This document shows positions 1-8,687 of a stretch of 60,041 nucleotides of DNA, piece by piece (within the stretch, counting starts at the first letter, position 1; each line of letters begins with the position of its first letter). Source of the stretch: Comamonadaceae bacterium. Its GTDB lineage: Bacteria; Pseudomonadota; Gammaproteobacteria; Burkholderiales; Rhodocyclaceae. The notes below the pieces were generated by a model that was given only the letters and a program-made list of their open reading frames with translations, did not search any database and had not been told where the DNA came from. The stretch covers positions 1 to 60,041 of the forward strand of contig JANLJE010000027.1 in assembly GCA_029255645.1 (NCBI GenBank), written 5' to 3'. Made by a program: the position numbers and the translations under genes.

Positions 1-309
1 GTTTACTTCCTGGATTTACAAGACATAATCCCAATTCATTCACTTTTGTTGCAGGCTTACATGATCGAGCGCATTTTTTTGTCGATCCTGTCGTCGATCC
101 TGTCGCTGGAGCCCTGAACCCCATGTGCTGCGGGCATGGGGCGTCAGGAGCGGATGCGAATGTCGCATAGATGCGCCTGTCACAATTGAGTACATTTGCA
201 GGAACTTGGTGCAAGCCTGCTGTGCGAAACTGATCAACGAACTGGCCTCAAGACTTGGACTACCAGGTAATCCGGGTCGCAGGTGCGGCGATAATAATCA
301 GGAGGCAAT
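1..309. other. Gene-free leader region
   Basis: I see no credible gene here; the only open frames are short and lack ribosome binding sites. An exact 12-bp tandem duplication (TCGATCCTGTCG) lies at 82-105. The last bases hold the GGAGG ribosome binding site (301-305) of the downstream ligase gene. A promoter for the acyl-CoA oxidation cluster presumably lies in this stretch, but I could not pick convincing -35/-10 boxes. Confidence 0.5.
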
Positions 310-1953
310 GTGCAAGCGCAAAATCCCTATGCAACCGGTCTGGACCGGAATGCAGCCAATTACGTACCGCTGTCCCCTCTTAGCTACATCAAGCGGACAG
401 CCTTTATTTATCCCAATCGTATTTCCGTCATCCAGGGCGAGCGTCAATTCACCTGGAAGGAAACCTATACCCGTTGTCGCCAGCTGGCTTCGGCCCTGAA
501 AAACCGGGGCGTCAAGGCCAATGAAACCGTGGCGGTGATGTTGCCCAATATTTCCGCCATGTATGAAGCCCACTTCGGCATTCCGATGCTGGGCGCGGTG
601 CTGAACACCCTGAACACCCGTCTGGATGCGGAGACCATCGCCTTCATGCTGCAGCACGGCGAAGCCAAGGTGCTGATCACTGATCCGGAATTTTCTCCGG
701 TGGTGGAACGGGCCCTGGAATTGCTGGAGGGGCCAAAACCCCTGGTGATCGACGTGCTTGATCCGGAATTCACAGGTGGCAAGTCCCTGGGTGAGAAGGA
801 CTACGAGGCTTTCCTGGCGGAAGGCGACCCGGATTTCGAGTGGTCCCTGCCGGCTGACGAGTGGGATGCCATCGCCCTCAATTACACCTCCGGCACCACC
901 GGCAACCCCAAGGGCGTGGTCTATCACCATCGGGGCGCCTACCTGAACGCTGCCTCCAACATCATTTCCTGGGGGATGCCGCCCCACGCCGTGTATTTGT
1001 GGACCCTGCCCATGTTCCACTGCAACGGCTGGTGCTTTCCCTGGACCATGGCAGCCAATGGGGGCACCAATGTCTGCCTGCGCAAGGTGGATGCGGCGAC
1101 GATTTTTGATCTGATCAAGAAGCACCAGGTCAGCCATTTCTGTAGCGCGCCGATCGTCATGGGCATGATGATCAACGCTCCGGAAGAACTGCGCAGCAGC
1201 ATCGATCATCCCCTGAATGCACTGGTGGCAGGAGCTGCGCCTCCGGCTGCCATCATCGAAGGCATGGAGCGCCTGGGTGTCAACCTGACCCACGTCTATG
1301 GCTTGACGGAAACCTATGGTCCGGCTTCGGTCTGCGCCAAGCACCCGGAATGGGACAAGCTGCCCATCGAACTGCGAGCCGCTCGCAACGGTCGTCAGGG
1401 CGTGCCCTATCACATGCAGGAGTCCATCGCCGTGCTCGACCCGGTGAGCCTGGAGCCGGTGCCCTGGGACGGCGAAACCATGGGCGAGATCATGTTCCGC
1501 GGCAACCTGGTCATGAAGGGCTACCTGAAGAACGAGAAGGCGACCCAGGAAGCCTTTCAAGGCGGCTGGTTCCACACCGGCGACCTGGCGGTGGTGCACA
1601 GCGACGGCTATGTCAAGATCAAGGACCGCTCCAAGGACGTGATCATTTCCGGTGGCGAGAACATCTCCTCCCTGGAAGTGGAGGATGTGCTGTATCGCCA
1701 TCCGGCTGTAATCGCGGCCGCCGTGGTGGCCAAGCCCGACGAGAAATGGGGTGAGGTGCCCTGCGCCTTCGTGGAGCTGAAAGAGGGGGCCCGCGCCACC
1801 GAGGCGGATATCATCGAGCACTGCCGGGCCCACCTGGCCCGCTTCAAGGTACCCAAGTCGGTGGTCTTCGGGGCCCTGCCCAAGACCTCCACGGGCAAGA
1901 TCCAGAAATACATCCTGCGCCAGCACGCCAAGTCCGTGCTGGCCATTGAATAG
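310..1953 (+). CDS. AMP-forming acyl-CoA synthetase (DmdB/AlkK-like)
   Basis: Activates a carboxylic acid to its CoA thioester through an acyl-adenylate. The 547-residue protein shows the full adenylate-forming set: P-loop YTSGTTGNPKGV (about 192-203), YGLTETYGP (about 331-339), GWFHTGDLA (about 419) and the C-terminal lysine motif STGKIQKY (about 528). The GTG start is chosen because GGAGG sits four bases upstream. Length and N-terminus resemble medium-chain acyl-CoA and methylmercaptopropionate-CoA ligases (DmdB type). It leads a cluster with ETF, an acyl-CoA dehydrogenase and ETF-QO, so it probably feeds that dehydrogenase. The exact acid substrate cannot be read from sequence. Confidence 0.9.
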   Translation: MQAQNPYATGLDRNAANYVPLSPLSYIKRTAFIYPNRISVIQGERQFTWKETYTRCRQLASALKNRGVKANETVAVMLPNISAMYEAHFGIPMLGAVLNTLNTRLDAETIAFMLQHGEAKVLITDPEFSPVVERALELLEGPKPLVIDVLDPEFTGGKSLGEKDYEAFLAEGDPDFEWSLPADEWDAIALNYTSGTTGNPKGVVYHHRGAYLNAASNIISWGMPPHAVYLWTLPMFHCNGWCFPWTMAANGGTNVCLRKVDAATIFDLIKKHQVSHFCSAPIVMGMMINAPEELRSSIDHPLNALVAGAAPPAAIIEGMERLGVNLTHVYGLTETYGPASVCAKHPEWDKLPIELRAARNGRQGVPYHMQESIAVLDPVSLEPVPWDGETMGEIMFRGNLVMKGYLKNEKATQEAFQGGWFHTGDLAVVHSDGYVKIKDRSKDVIISGGENISSLEVEDVLYRHPAVIAAAVVAKPDEKWGEVPCAFVELKEGARATEADIIEHCRAHLARFKVPKSVVFGALPKTSTGKIQKYILRQHAKSVLAIE

Positions 1954-1979
1954 CATCGATGAGCGGACAGGCAACACAT

Positions 1980-1997
1980 GCCCGCCTCGCTGCGGGC
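1980..1997. other. Short GC hairpin before etfB
   Basis: GCCCGC (1980-1985) and GCGGGC (1992-1997) form a six-pair stem with a six-base loop between the ligase and etfB. There is no T-run, so it is more likely an mRNA processing or stability element than a terminator. Confidence 0.3.
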
Positions 1998-2026
1998 GGC
2001 GATAGAGAACTCCAGGAGTATCACAG

Positions 2027-2776
2027 ATGAAAGTATTGGTTCCCGTCAAACGGGTGGTGGATTACAACGTCAAGGTGCGCGTCAAGGCTGACCAGTCCGG
2101 AGTGGACCTGGCCAACGTCAAGATGAGCATGAACCCCTTCGACGAAATTGCCGTGGAAGAAGCCGTGCGCCTCAAGGAAGCCGGCATCGCCACGGAAGTG
2201 GTGGTGGTCAGTTGCGGCGTGGGTGCCTGCCAGGAAACCCTGCGCACGGCTCTGGCCATCGGTGCCGACCGGGCGATTCTGGTGGAAACCGAGGTGGAAT
2301 TGCAGCCCTTGGCCGTGGCCAAGCTGCTCAAGGCCGTCTGTGCCACGGAGCAGCCCCAACTCGTGATTTGCGGCAAGCAGGCCATCGACGACGATGCCAA
2401 CCAGACCGGCCAGATGCTGGCCGCCCTGCAAGGTTGGCCCCAGGCCGCCTTTGCCTCGAAAGTGGTGATTGCCGGTGGCAAGGCCACGGTGACCCGGGAA
2501 ATCGACGGCGGCCTGGAAACCCTGGAAGTCTTTCTGCCGGCTGTGGTGACCACCGACCTGCGCCTCAACGAACCCCGTTACGCCAGCCTGCCCAACATCA
2601 TGAAGGCCAAGAAAAAGCCGCTGGAAACGACCAACCCGGCCATGCTGGGCGTGGATGTGGCGCCGCGCCTGACCACCCTGAAGGTGGTCGAGCCAGCCAA
2701 GCGCCAAGGTGGGACCAAGGTGGCCGATGTGGCCGATCTGGTGAATAAACTGAAGAACGAAGCGAAGGTGATCTGA
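2027..2776 (+). CDS. etfB: Electron transfer flavoprotein beta subunit
   Basis: Beta subunit of the soluble ETF heterodimer, which takes electrons from acyl-CoA dehydrogenases and passes them to ETF:quinone oxidoreductase. The 249 residues match the family length. The ETF-beta signature is clear at about 157-195 (REIDGGLE, then [16 protein letters not shown]), and DDDANQTGQ lies in the nucleotide-binding half. A ribosome binding site AGGAG (2014-2018) precedes the ATG. The stop overlaps the etfA start by one base (TGATG), so the two subunits are probably translationally coupled. Confidence 0.96.
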   Translation: MKVLVPVKRVVDYNVKVRVKADQSGVDLANVKMSMNPFDEIAVEEAVRLKEAGIATEVVVVSCGVGACQETLRTALAIGADRAILVETEVELQPLAVAKLLKAVCATEQPQLVICGKQAIDDDANQTGQMLAALQGWPQAAFASKVVIAGGKATVTREIDGGLETLEVFLPAVVTTDLRLNEPRYASLPNIMKAKKKPLETTNPAMLGVDVAPRLTTLKVVEPAKRQGGTKVADVADLVNKLKNEAKVI

Positions 2777-3717
2777 TGGCTATCCTCGTCATTGCCGAAC
2801 ACGACCACGCCAGCCTCAAGGCGGCGACGCTCAACACGCTGGCGGCGGCTGCCAGGATTGGTGGCGCGAATGGGGGCGATATTCATCTGCTGGTGGCCGG
2901 CTCTGCCGCCACTGCCGCGGCCCAGCAGGCTGCCGCCTGTGCCGGTGTGGCCAAGGTGCTGCTGGCCGATGCGCCGCATTACCTCGATCAGACCGCCGAA
3001 AACGTGGCGGCCCTGGTGGTATCCCTGGCCTCCGGCTATTCCCACATCCTGGCTCCTGCCACCACCTCCGGCAAGAACTTCATGCCCCGGGTAGCGGCCT
3101 TGCTGGACGTGGCCCAGATTTCCGAAATCACCGGCGTCGAATCCGCCGATACCTTCGTGCGCCCCATCTACGCGGGCAATGCCCTGGCCACCGTCCAGAG
3201 CAGCGACGCGGTGAAGGTCATCACCGTGCGCAGCACCGCTTTTGAAGCCGTGGCCAGTGGTGGCAGCGCCGCCATCGAAGCCGTGGCCGCCGCCGCCGAC
3301 CTGGGTCAGACCCGGCGGGTCAGCCAGGAGTTGACGGTTTCCGCCCGCCCCGAACTGGGCGCCGCCAAGGTGATCGTTTCCGGCGGCCGGGGCCTGGGCA
3401 GCAGCGACAAGTTCAAGGCCCTGCTCGAACCCCTGGCCGACAAGCTGGGCGCCGCCCTGGGCGCCTCCCGGGCGGCGGTGGATGCGGGCTTCGTGCCCAA
3501 CGACTTTCAAGTCGGCCAGACCGGCAAGGTCGTCGCGCCCCAGCTCTACATCGCCATCGGCATTTCCGGCGCCATCCAGCACCTGGCCGGCATGAAGGAT
3601 TCCAAGGTCATCGTGGCCATCAACAAGGATCCGGACGCCCCCATCTTCCAGGTCGCCGACTATGGCCTGGTGGCTGACCTGAACGAGGCCGTGCCCCAGC
3701 TGATCGCCGCCCTCTGA
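2776..3717 (+). CDS. etfA: Electron transfer flavoprotein alpha subunit
   Basis: FAD-binding alpha subunit of ETF. It is 313 residues, with a variable N-terminal domain and the conserved C-terminal FAD domain, seen as [10 protein letters not shown] and then the run from [11 protein letters not shown] through [12 protein letters not shown] to NKDPDAPIF. It starts inside the etfB stop codon. With the dehydrogenase and ETF-QO downstream it completes an electron route from acyl-CoA to quinone. The form looks like the ordinary electron-accepting ETF; no FixAB-type nitrogenase or bifurcation partners are nearby. Confidence 0.96.
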   Translation: MAILVIAEHDHASLKAATLNTLAAAARIGGANGGDIHLLVAGSAATAAAQQAAACAGVAKVLLADAPHYLDQTAENVAALVVSLASGYSHILAPATTSGKNFMPRVAALLDVAQISEITGVESADTFVRPIYAGNALATVQSSDAVKVITVRSTAFEAVASGGSAAIEAVAAAADLGQTRRVSQELTVSARPELGAAKVIVSGGRGLGSSDKFKALLEPLADKLGAALGASRAAVDAGFVPNDFQVGQTGKVVAPQLYIAIGISGAIQHLAGMKDSKVIVAINKDPDAPIFQVADYGLVADLNEAVPQLIAAL

Positions 3718-3762
3718 GGGGCGCCTTCCTTCGAGGGGCGCCGCCCTTTTCATCCCTTTGCG

Positions 3763-3781
3763 CCGGACCTCCGGGGTCCGG
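3763..3781. other. Hairpin between etfA and acyl-CoA dehydrogenase
   Basis: CCGGACC (3763-3769) pairs perfectly with GGTCCGG (3775-3781) across a five-base loop. No T-run follows, and the downstream gene starts at 3805 with its own GGAG. It may tune relative expression or mRNA stability within the operon. Confidence 0.35.
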
Positions 3782-3804
3782 CCGCGACCGATAACGGAGA
3801 AACC

Positions 3805-5610
3805 ATGAGCACCTACATCGCTCCCGTGCGCGACATGCGCTTTGTCCTCAACGAACTGGCCGGCCTGGAAGAGATCACCGGCTTGCCCGGTTTTGAGGAG
3901 ACCGACCCGGAACTGGTGGAAACCATCCTCGATGAGGCCGGCAAGTTTGCCGCCGAAGTCATCGATCCCATCAATCCCAAGGGGGACCGCCAAGGGGCCG
4001 TATGCAAGGACGGTGAGGTCACCACCTCCCCCGGCTACAAGGAAGCCTTCCAGCTCTTTTGCGAGACTGGCTGGCATGCCATGCCCGCCAGCCCCGAGTA
4101 TGGCGGCCAGGGCCTGCCGCAGCTGGTGAGCATGGCCGTCTCGGAAATGTGGAAGTCGGCCAGCGTCGCCTTCGCCCTTTGCCCCATGCTCACCCACGGC
4201 GCCATCGAGGCCATCCGCCATCACGGTTCCGATGAACTGAAGGCCAAGTACCTGCCCAACATGGTGGCGGGTACCTGGACCGGCACCATGAACCTCACCG
4301 AGCCCCAGGCCGGTTCCGACCTGTCTGCCGTGCGCAGCAAGGCCGTGCCCCAGGCCGACGGCAGCTACCGGATCAGCGGCACCAAGATCTTCATCACCTG
4401 GGGCGAGCACGACATGGCGGAGAACATCATCCACCTGGTGCTGGCCCGGCTGCCCGATGCGCCCCCGGGCGTGAAGGGCATTTCCCTGTTTCTGGTGCCC
4501 AAGTTCCTGGTAAACGACGACGGCAGCCTGGGCGAGCGGAACGACCTGGTGTGCGCCTCGATCGAGCATAAGCTGGGCATCCATGCCAGCCCCACGGCAG
4601 TGATGTCCTTCGGCGAGAAGGAAGGCGCCATCGGCTGGATGATCGGCGAGGCCCACAAGGGGCTGGGCTACATGTTCACCATGATGAACCACGCCCGCCT
4701 CAATGTCGGCCTGGAAGGAGTAGGCGTCTCCGAGCGAGCCTACCAGCACGCCCTCGCCTATGCCCGGGAGCGGGTCCAGGGTGCCCCCATCGGCGACAAG
4801 TCCGGCATTCCCAAGCCGATCTTGCACCACCCGGATGTGCGCCGCATGTTGATGGACATGAAGTCCCGCACCGAAGCCATGCGCGCCCTGGCCTACTGGG
4901 TTGCCGGCCACCTCGACAAGGCCCATGCCCATCCGGACGCCGGCATGCGCCAGCAGAGCCAGGCCTATGTCGAACTATTGACCCCGGTGGTGAAGGGCTG
5001 GTGCACCGAAAGCGCCGTGGAGATCGCCTCCACCGGCATCCAGATCCACGGCGGCGTCGGCTTCGTGGAAGAAACCGGGGCCGCCCAGTATTTCCGCGAT
5101 GCCCGCATCACCCCCATCTACGAGGGCACCACCGCCATCCAGGCCAACGACCTGATCGGCCGCAAGCTGGCGCGGGAAAAGAACGAGGCCGGGGAGACCG
5201 GTTTTACTGCCCGGGCGCTCCAGGCCGAAATCGCCGCCTTTGCCGATCAGCTTGCCGGCGACGTGAAACTGGCCGACATCGGCCGCCCCCTCCAGGCCGG
5301 CATCGCCGCCTTGAAGGAGGCAACCGACTGGCTGCTGCAGACCTACGACCGCCAGCCCCAGGCCGCCGCCGCCGGCGCCGTGCCCTACCTGAAGCTGACC
5401 GGCATCGTGGTGGGGGGCTGGTTGATGGCGAAGGCCGCCCGGATCGCCCAGGGCTACCTGGACGCTGGCAGCAGCGACGACTTCTACAAGGCCAAGCTGG
5501 CGACTGCCCGCTATTTCGTCCAGCATCAGTTGCCCCAGTCCCAGGGCCTGGCCACCGCCATTACCGGCGGCAGCGGCGCGGTGCTGGAACTGCCCGAAAC
5601 CCTCTTTTAA
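3805..5610 (+). CDS. Acyl-CoA dehydrogenase, long DmdC-type
   Basis: FAD-dependent alpha,beta-dehydrogenation of an acyl-CoA with ETF as acceptor. At 601 residues it is longer than the usual 380-residue enzymes and fits the group containing 3-methylmercaptopropionyl-CoA dehydrogenase (DmdC), with an additional C-terminal helical domain. TEPQAGSDLSAV and the catalytic glutamate region IYEGTT (Glu about 440) are visible, as is IHGGVGF. It stands between etfA and ETF-QO. DmdC-like proteins are widespread in bacteria that do not use DMSP, so a general medium-chain or branched substrate is equally possible. Confidence 0.9.
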   Translation: MSTYIAPVRDMRFVLNELAGLEEITGLPGFEETDPELVETILDEAGKFAAEVIDPINPKGDRQGAVCKDGEVTTSPGYKEAFQLFCETGWHAMPASPEYGGQGLPQLVSMAVSEMWKSASVAFALCPMLTHGAIEAIRHHGSDELKAKYLPNMVAGTWTGTMNLTEPQAGSDLSAVRSKAVPQADGSYRISGTKIFITWGEHDMAENIIHLVLARLPDAPPGVKGISLFLVPKFLVNDDGSLGERNDLVCASIEHKLGIHASPTAVMSFGEKEGAIGWMIGEAHKGLGYMFTMMNHARLNVGLEGVGVSERAYQHALAYARERVQGAPIGDKSGIPKPILHHPDVRRMLMDMKSRTEAMRALAYWVAGHLDKAHAHPDAGMRQQSQAYVELLTPVVKGWCTESAVEIASTGIQIHGGVGFVEETGAAQYFRDARITPIYEGTTAIQANDLIGRKLAREKNEAGETGFTARALQAEIAAFADQLAGDVKLADIGRPLQAGIAALKEATDWLLQTYDRQPQAAAAGAVPYLKLTGIVVGGWLMAKAARIAQGYLDAGSSDDFYKAKLATARYFVQHQLPQSQGLATAITGGSGAVLELPETLF

Positions 5611-5619
5611 GGCACGGCC

Positions 5620-7272
5620 ATGAGCACTGAACGGGAGTTCATGGAATACGACGTGGTGATCGTCGGCGCCGGCCCCTCGGGCTTGTCCGCAGCGATTCGC
5701 CTCAAGCAGCTGGCGGAAGCCGCTGGCCGGGAGTTGTCGGTCTGCGTACTGGAAAAGGGCTCGGAAGTGGGCGCCCATATCCTCTCCGGTGCCTGTTTCG
5801 AACCCCGGGCTCTGGACGAACTGTTCCCGGACTGGAGGGAGCGGGGCGCGCCCTTGCATACGCCGGCCACCGAAGACCATTTCCTGTTCCTCACAACAAG
5901 TGGTGCCCATGCGCTGCCGAACCCGCCCCAGATGCACAATCAGGGCAATTACATCATCAGCCTGGGCAACCTGTGCCGCTGGCTGGGTGAACAGGCCGAA
6001 GCCCTGGGGGTGGAAATCTATCCCGGCTTCGCCGTGGCCGAAGTGCTGTACCACGCCGACGGCAGCGTCAAGGGCGTCGCCACTGGCGACATGGGGATCG
6101 GCAAGGATGGCAAGCCCACCGGCAACTATCAGCCGGGCATGGAATTGCACGCCCGCCAGACCTTCTTTTCGGAAGGCTGCCGGGGCTCCCTGACCGGCGA
6201 ACTGTTCGAGCGCTTTGAGCTATGCAAGGAGGCTCAGCCCCAGACCTACGGCATCGGCATCAAGGAACTCTGGGAAGTGGACCCGGCCCGGCATCGGCCC
6301 GGCAAGATCGTGCACACCATCGGCTGGCCCCTGAGCACCGACACCTACGGCGGCTCCTTCCTCTATCACCTGGAAAACAACCAGGTGGCGGTGGGCTTCG
6401 TGATCGGCCTCGACTACAAGAATCCCTGGCTGTCGCCCTTCGAGGAATTCCAGCGTTTCAAGACGCATCCCTCTGTGCGCGACACCTTTGCCGGTGGCCG
6501 GCGCATTGCCTACGGGGCCCGGGCCCTGTCGGAAGGGGGATTCCAGTCCATTCCCAAGCTGACTTTTCCGGGCGGCCTGCTGATTGGCGACACCGCCGGC
6601 TTTCTCAATGTCCCCAAGATCAAGGGCTGTCATACGGCCATGAAGTCCGGCATGCTGGCAGCCGAGGCGGTGTTCGAGCATCTGGGGCTCGAAGGGGCTG
6701 GGCATGAAGGGGCGGGGAATGAAGTCACCGCCTATCCGGAACGGATGAAGGCCAGCTGGCTGTGGCCGGAGCTTCACGGCGTGCGCAACATTCGTCCCGG
6801 CTTCAAGTGGGGCCTCTGGCCCGGTCTGGCCCTGGCGGCAGTGGATACCTACCTGTTCCGCGGCAAGGCGCCATGGACTCTTGGCCATCACGCCGACCAT
6901 ACGGCCCTGGAAGAAAAATCCCGGCACCGCCCGATCAACTATCCCAAGCCCGATGGGGTGCTGACCTTCGACCGGCTTTCCTCGGTGTTTCTCTCCAATA
7001 CCCATCACGAGGAAAACCAGCGCTGCCATCTGCAACTCAAGGATGAGAGTGTGCCGGTGCGCATCAATCTGGCCCGCTATGGCGCGCCGGAAACCCGCTA
7101 CTGCCCGGCGGGAGTGTATGAAATCCTGGGTGAGGAGGAGGGCCAGCCCCGCCTCCAGATCAATGCCCAGAACTGCGTGCACTGCAAGACTTGCGACATC
7201 AAGGACCCGACTCAGAACATTCACTGGGTGGTGCCGGAGGGTGGGGGCGGACCCAACTATCCCAATATGTGA
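5620..7272 (+). CDS. Electron transfer flavoprotein-ubiquinone oxidoreductase
   Basis: Membrane-associated flavo-iron-sulfur protein that moves electrons from reduced ETF to ubiquinone. It is 550 residues. The N-terminal FAD motif VGAGPSG lies at about 15-21, and the C-terminal 4Fe-4S ligands are C495 and the CVHCKTC cluster (C519, C522, C525) followed by DIKDPTQNIHW, the standard family ending. The ATG at 5620 is used; a second in-frame ATG at 5641 also fits. It follows the dehydrogenase by nine bases and closes the operon, with a hairpin and terminator downstream. Confidence 0.96.
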   Translation: MSTEREFMEYDVVIVGAGPSGLSAAIRLKQLAEAAGRELSVCVLEKGSEVGAHILSGACFEPRALDELFPDWRERGAPLHTPATEDHFLFLTTSGAHALPNPPQMHNQGNYIISLGNLCRWLGEQAEALGVEIYPGFAVAEVLYHADGSVKGVATGDMGIGKDGKPTGNYQPGMELHARQTFFSEGCRGSLTGELFERFELCKEAQPQTYGIGIKELWEVDPARHRPGKIVHTIGWPLSTDTYGGSFLYHLENNQVAVGFVIGLDYKNPWLSPFEEFQRFKTHPSVRDTFAGGRRIAYGARALSEGGFQSIPKLTFPGGLLIGDTAGFLNVPKIKGCHTAMKSGMLAAEAVFEHLGLEGAGHEGAGNEVTAYPERMKASWLWPELHGVRNIRPGFKWGLWPGLALAAVDTYLFRGKAPWTLGHHADHTALEEKSRHRPINYPKPDGVLTFDRLSSVFLSNTHHEENQRCHLQLKDESVPVRINLARYGAPETRYCPAGVYEILGEEEGQPRLQINAQNCVHCKTCDIKDPTQNIHWVVPEGGGGPNYPNM

Positions 7273-7275
7273 TTT

Positions 7276-7308
7276 CCCCGCCTCGTAACCGTGTCGTACG
7301 AGGCGGGG
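7276..7308. other. Strong hairpin after ETF-QO
   Basis: CCCCGCCTCGTA (7276-7287) pairs perfectly with TACGAGGCGGGG (7297-7308). It begins three bases after the ETF-QO stop. It lacks a T-run, so it probably protects the 3' end of the mRNA upstream of the true terminator. Confidence 0.5.
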
Positions 7309-7402
7309 CCCGGTCGTCGCCAGGCCCCGGCCAAGTCGTTTCTCGGGGTTTTTGCTGGGCTTCGAGGTCGTTCGGATCCTTCGATTCCAGGGGGCAGTTT
7401 TG

Positions 7403-7425
7403 ATGGGGCTGCCAGCCCCATTTTT
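7403..7425 (+). terminator. Rho-independent terminator of the ETF operon
   Basis: ATGGGGCT (7403-7410), a three-base loop and AGCCCCAT (7414-7421) form a stem that runs into TTTT. It serves rightward transcription leaving the ETF-QO gene. Confidence 0.75.
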
Positions 7426-7455
7426 CGTTGACGGGGACTGCCGTCAACGAAAAAA
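7421..7455. terminator. Bidirectional terminator
   Basis: CGTTGACGG (7426-7434) and CCGTCAACG (7441-7449) form a nine-pair stem flanked by TTTTT on the left and AAAAAA on the right. It can therefore act on both strands, between the convergent ETF operon and ackA. Confidence 0.75.
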
Positions 7456-7481
7456 GCCGGAACTCCTTCAGGAATTCCGGC
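7450..7481 (-). terminator. Rho-independent terminator of ackA
   Basis: Read on the minus strand, GCCGGAA and TTCCGGC form a stem with inner GG/CC pairs (7456-7481), followed by TTTTTT (7455-7450). It lies 19 bases beyond the ackA stop. Confidence 0.75.
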
Positions 7482-7499
7482 GGGTGCTGGAGCGTTGCC

Positions 7500-8684
7500 T
7501 TACAGGTTCAGCAGGGTCTGGGTGTGGTGGGCAATCATCCATTCCTCATTGGTGGGGATCACCAGTACATCCACGGTGCTGTCCGGGGCGCTGATGCGGA
7601 TGTCGTGCCGGGCATTGGCCTCCGGAGACAGCTTGATCCCCAGCCAGCCGGACTGGAGGGCGACGCGGCGGCGCACTTCGGCCGCGTGTTCGCCGATGCC
7701 GCCGGTGAATACCACGGCATCCAGACCGCCGGCTGCCGCGGCCATGGAGCCCAGCTCCCGGACGATGCGGTAGCAGTACAGATCCACGGCTTCATTGGCT
7801 TCCGGCTTGTCGCTGGCGAGCAGGGTGCGCATGTCCTGGCTGATGCCGGAAACGCCCAGGAGGCCGGATTCCTTGTAAAGCAGCTGGGTCAGTTCCTTGA
7901 CCCCCATGCCTTTGTTTTCCATCAGGTACAGGATCACGCCCGGGTCCAGGCTGCCGGTGCGGGTGCCCATGACCAGGCCATCCACGGCGGTGAAGCCCAT
8001 GGTCGATGCGACGCCCTTTTGATTGACCATGGCGGCCATGCTGGAACCATTGCCGAGGTGGCAGATCACCACCCGGCCATTGGCGCGGGGGGAATGCTGG
8101 GGCAGGGTCCGGGCGATGTATTCATAAGAGAGACCGTGGAAACCGTAACGCCGCACGCCTTCGGCGGTGATGTGGCGTGGCAGGCCGAAGATCTGGGCTA
8201 CGTCGGGCTGGTGGCGGTGGAAGGCGGTGTCGAAACAGGCGACCTGGGGCACGGCAGGCATCAGGGCCTGGATGGCGTAGGCGCCGGCCAGGTTGTGGGG
8301 CTGATGCAGGGGAGCCAGGGGCGTCAGGGCTGCCAGCTGTTCCAGGGTGGCGTCATCCAGTTTGATGGGTTTGGCATAACGCTGGCCCCCATGGACCACC
8401 CGATGGCCCACCGCAATGATTTCGCGGCCGGCGCTGTGTTCGGCATACCACTTGAACAGGTAATCGAAGGCCTGCTGGTGACTGGGGTTTTCGGTGGGCA
8501 GCTTGTCGTCCGCCACTTTGATGCCTGCATGATCCTTGGCCAGCAGCTTGGTGGCGGCGGTGCCGATGCCGTCGATCTGCCCGGAAACCAGTGCCGTGGC
8601 AGAGAGCGGATGGGTCAGGGAAAAGACCGCGAACTTGATGGAGGACGAGCCCGCATTGATGGTGAGGATGGCCTTGTTGTTCAT
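7500..8684 (-). CDS. ackA: Acetate/butyrate kinase family protein (acetate kinase)
   Basis: Interconverts acyl phosphate plus ADP with carboxylate plus ATP. The 394 residues fit acetate kinase. The family motifs are TINAGSSSIKF at the N-terminus, GHRVVHGG, CFDTAFH, YGFHGLSYEY, HLGNGSSM and GTRTGSLDPG. It starts only three bases after the maoC-pta stop, so the two enzymes are co-translated. Together they link acyl-CoA to acyl phosphate to ATP. Acetate is the likely substrate, but propionate or butyrate cannot be excluded given the PTA/PTB-type partner. Confidence 0.93.
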   Translation of the reverse strand: MNNKAILTINAGSSSIKFAVFSLTHPLSATALVSGQIDGIGTAATKLLAKDHAGIKVADDKLPTENPSHQQAFDYLFKWYAEHSAGREIIAVGHRVVHGGQRYAKPIKLDDATLEQLAALTPLAPLHQPHNLAGAYAIQALMPAVPQVACFDTAFHRHQPDVAQIFGLPRHITAEGVRRYGFHGLSYEYIARTLPQHSPRANGRVVICHLGNGSSMAAMVNQKGVASTMGFTAVDGLVMGTRTGSLDPGVILYLMENKGMGVKELTQLLYKESGLLGVSGISQDMRTLLASDKPEANEAVDLYCYRIVRELGSMAAAAGGLDAVVFTGGIGEHAAEVRRRVALQSGWLGIKLSPEANARHDIRISAPDSTVDVLVIPTNEEWMIAHHTQTLLNL

Positions 8685-8687
8685 GGC

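Noticed and set aside
298-2049. 583-codon minus-strand open frame opposite the acyl-CoA ligase
   Set aside because: Antisense shadow of a high-GC gene; His/Gly/Gln-rich translation, no motif and no ribosome binding site.
2578-4932. 784-codon minus-strand open frame across etfA and the dehydrogenase
   Set aside because: Long antisense shadow spanning several real genes; composition is non-biological and no domain is visible.
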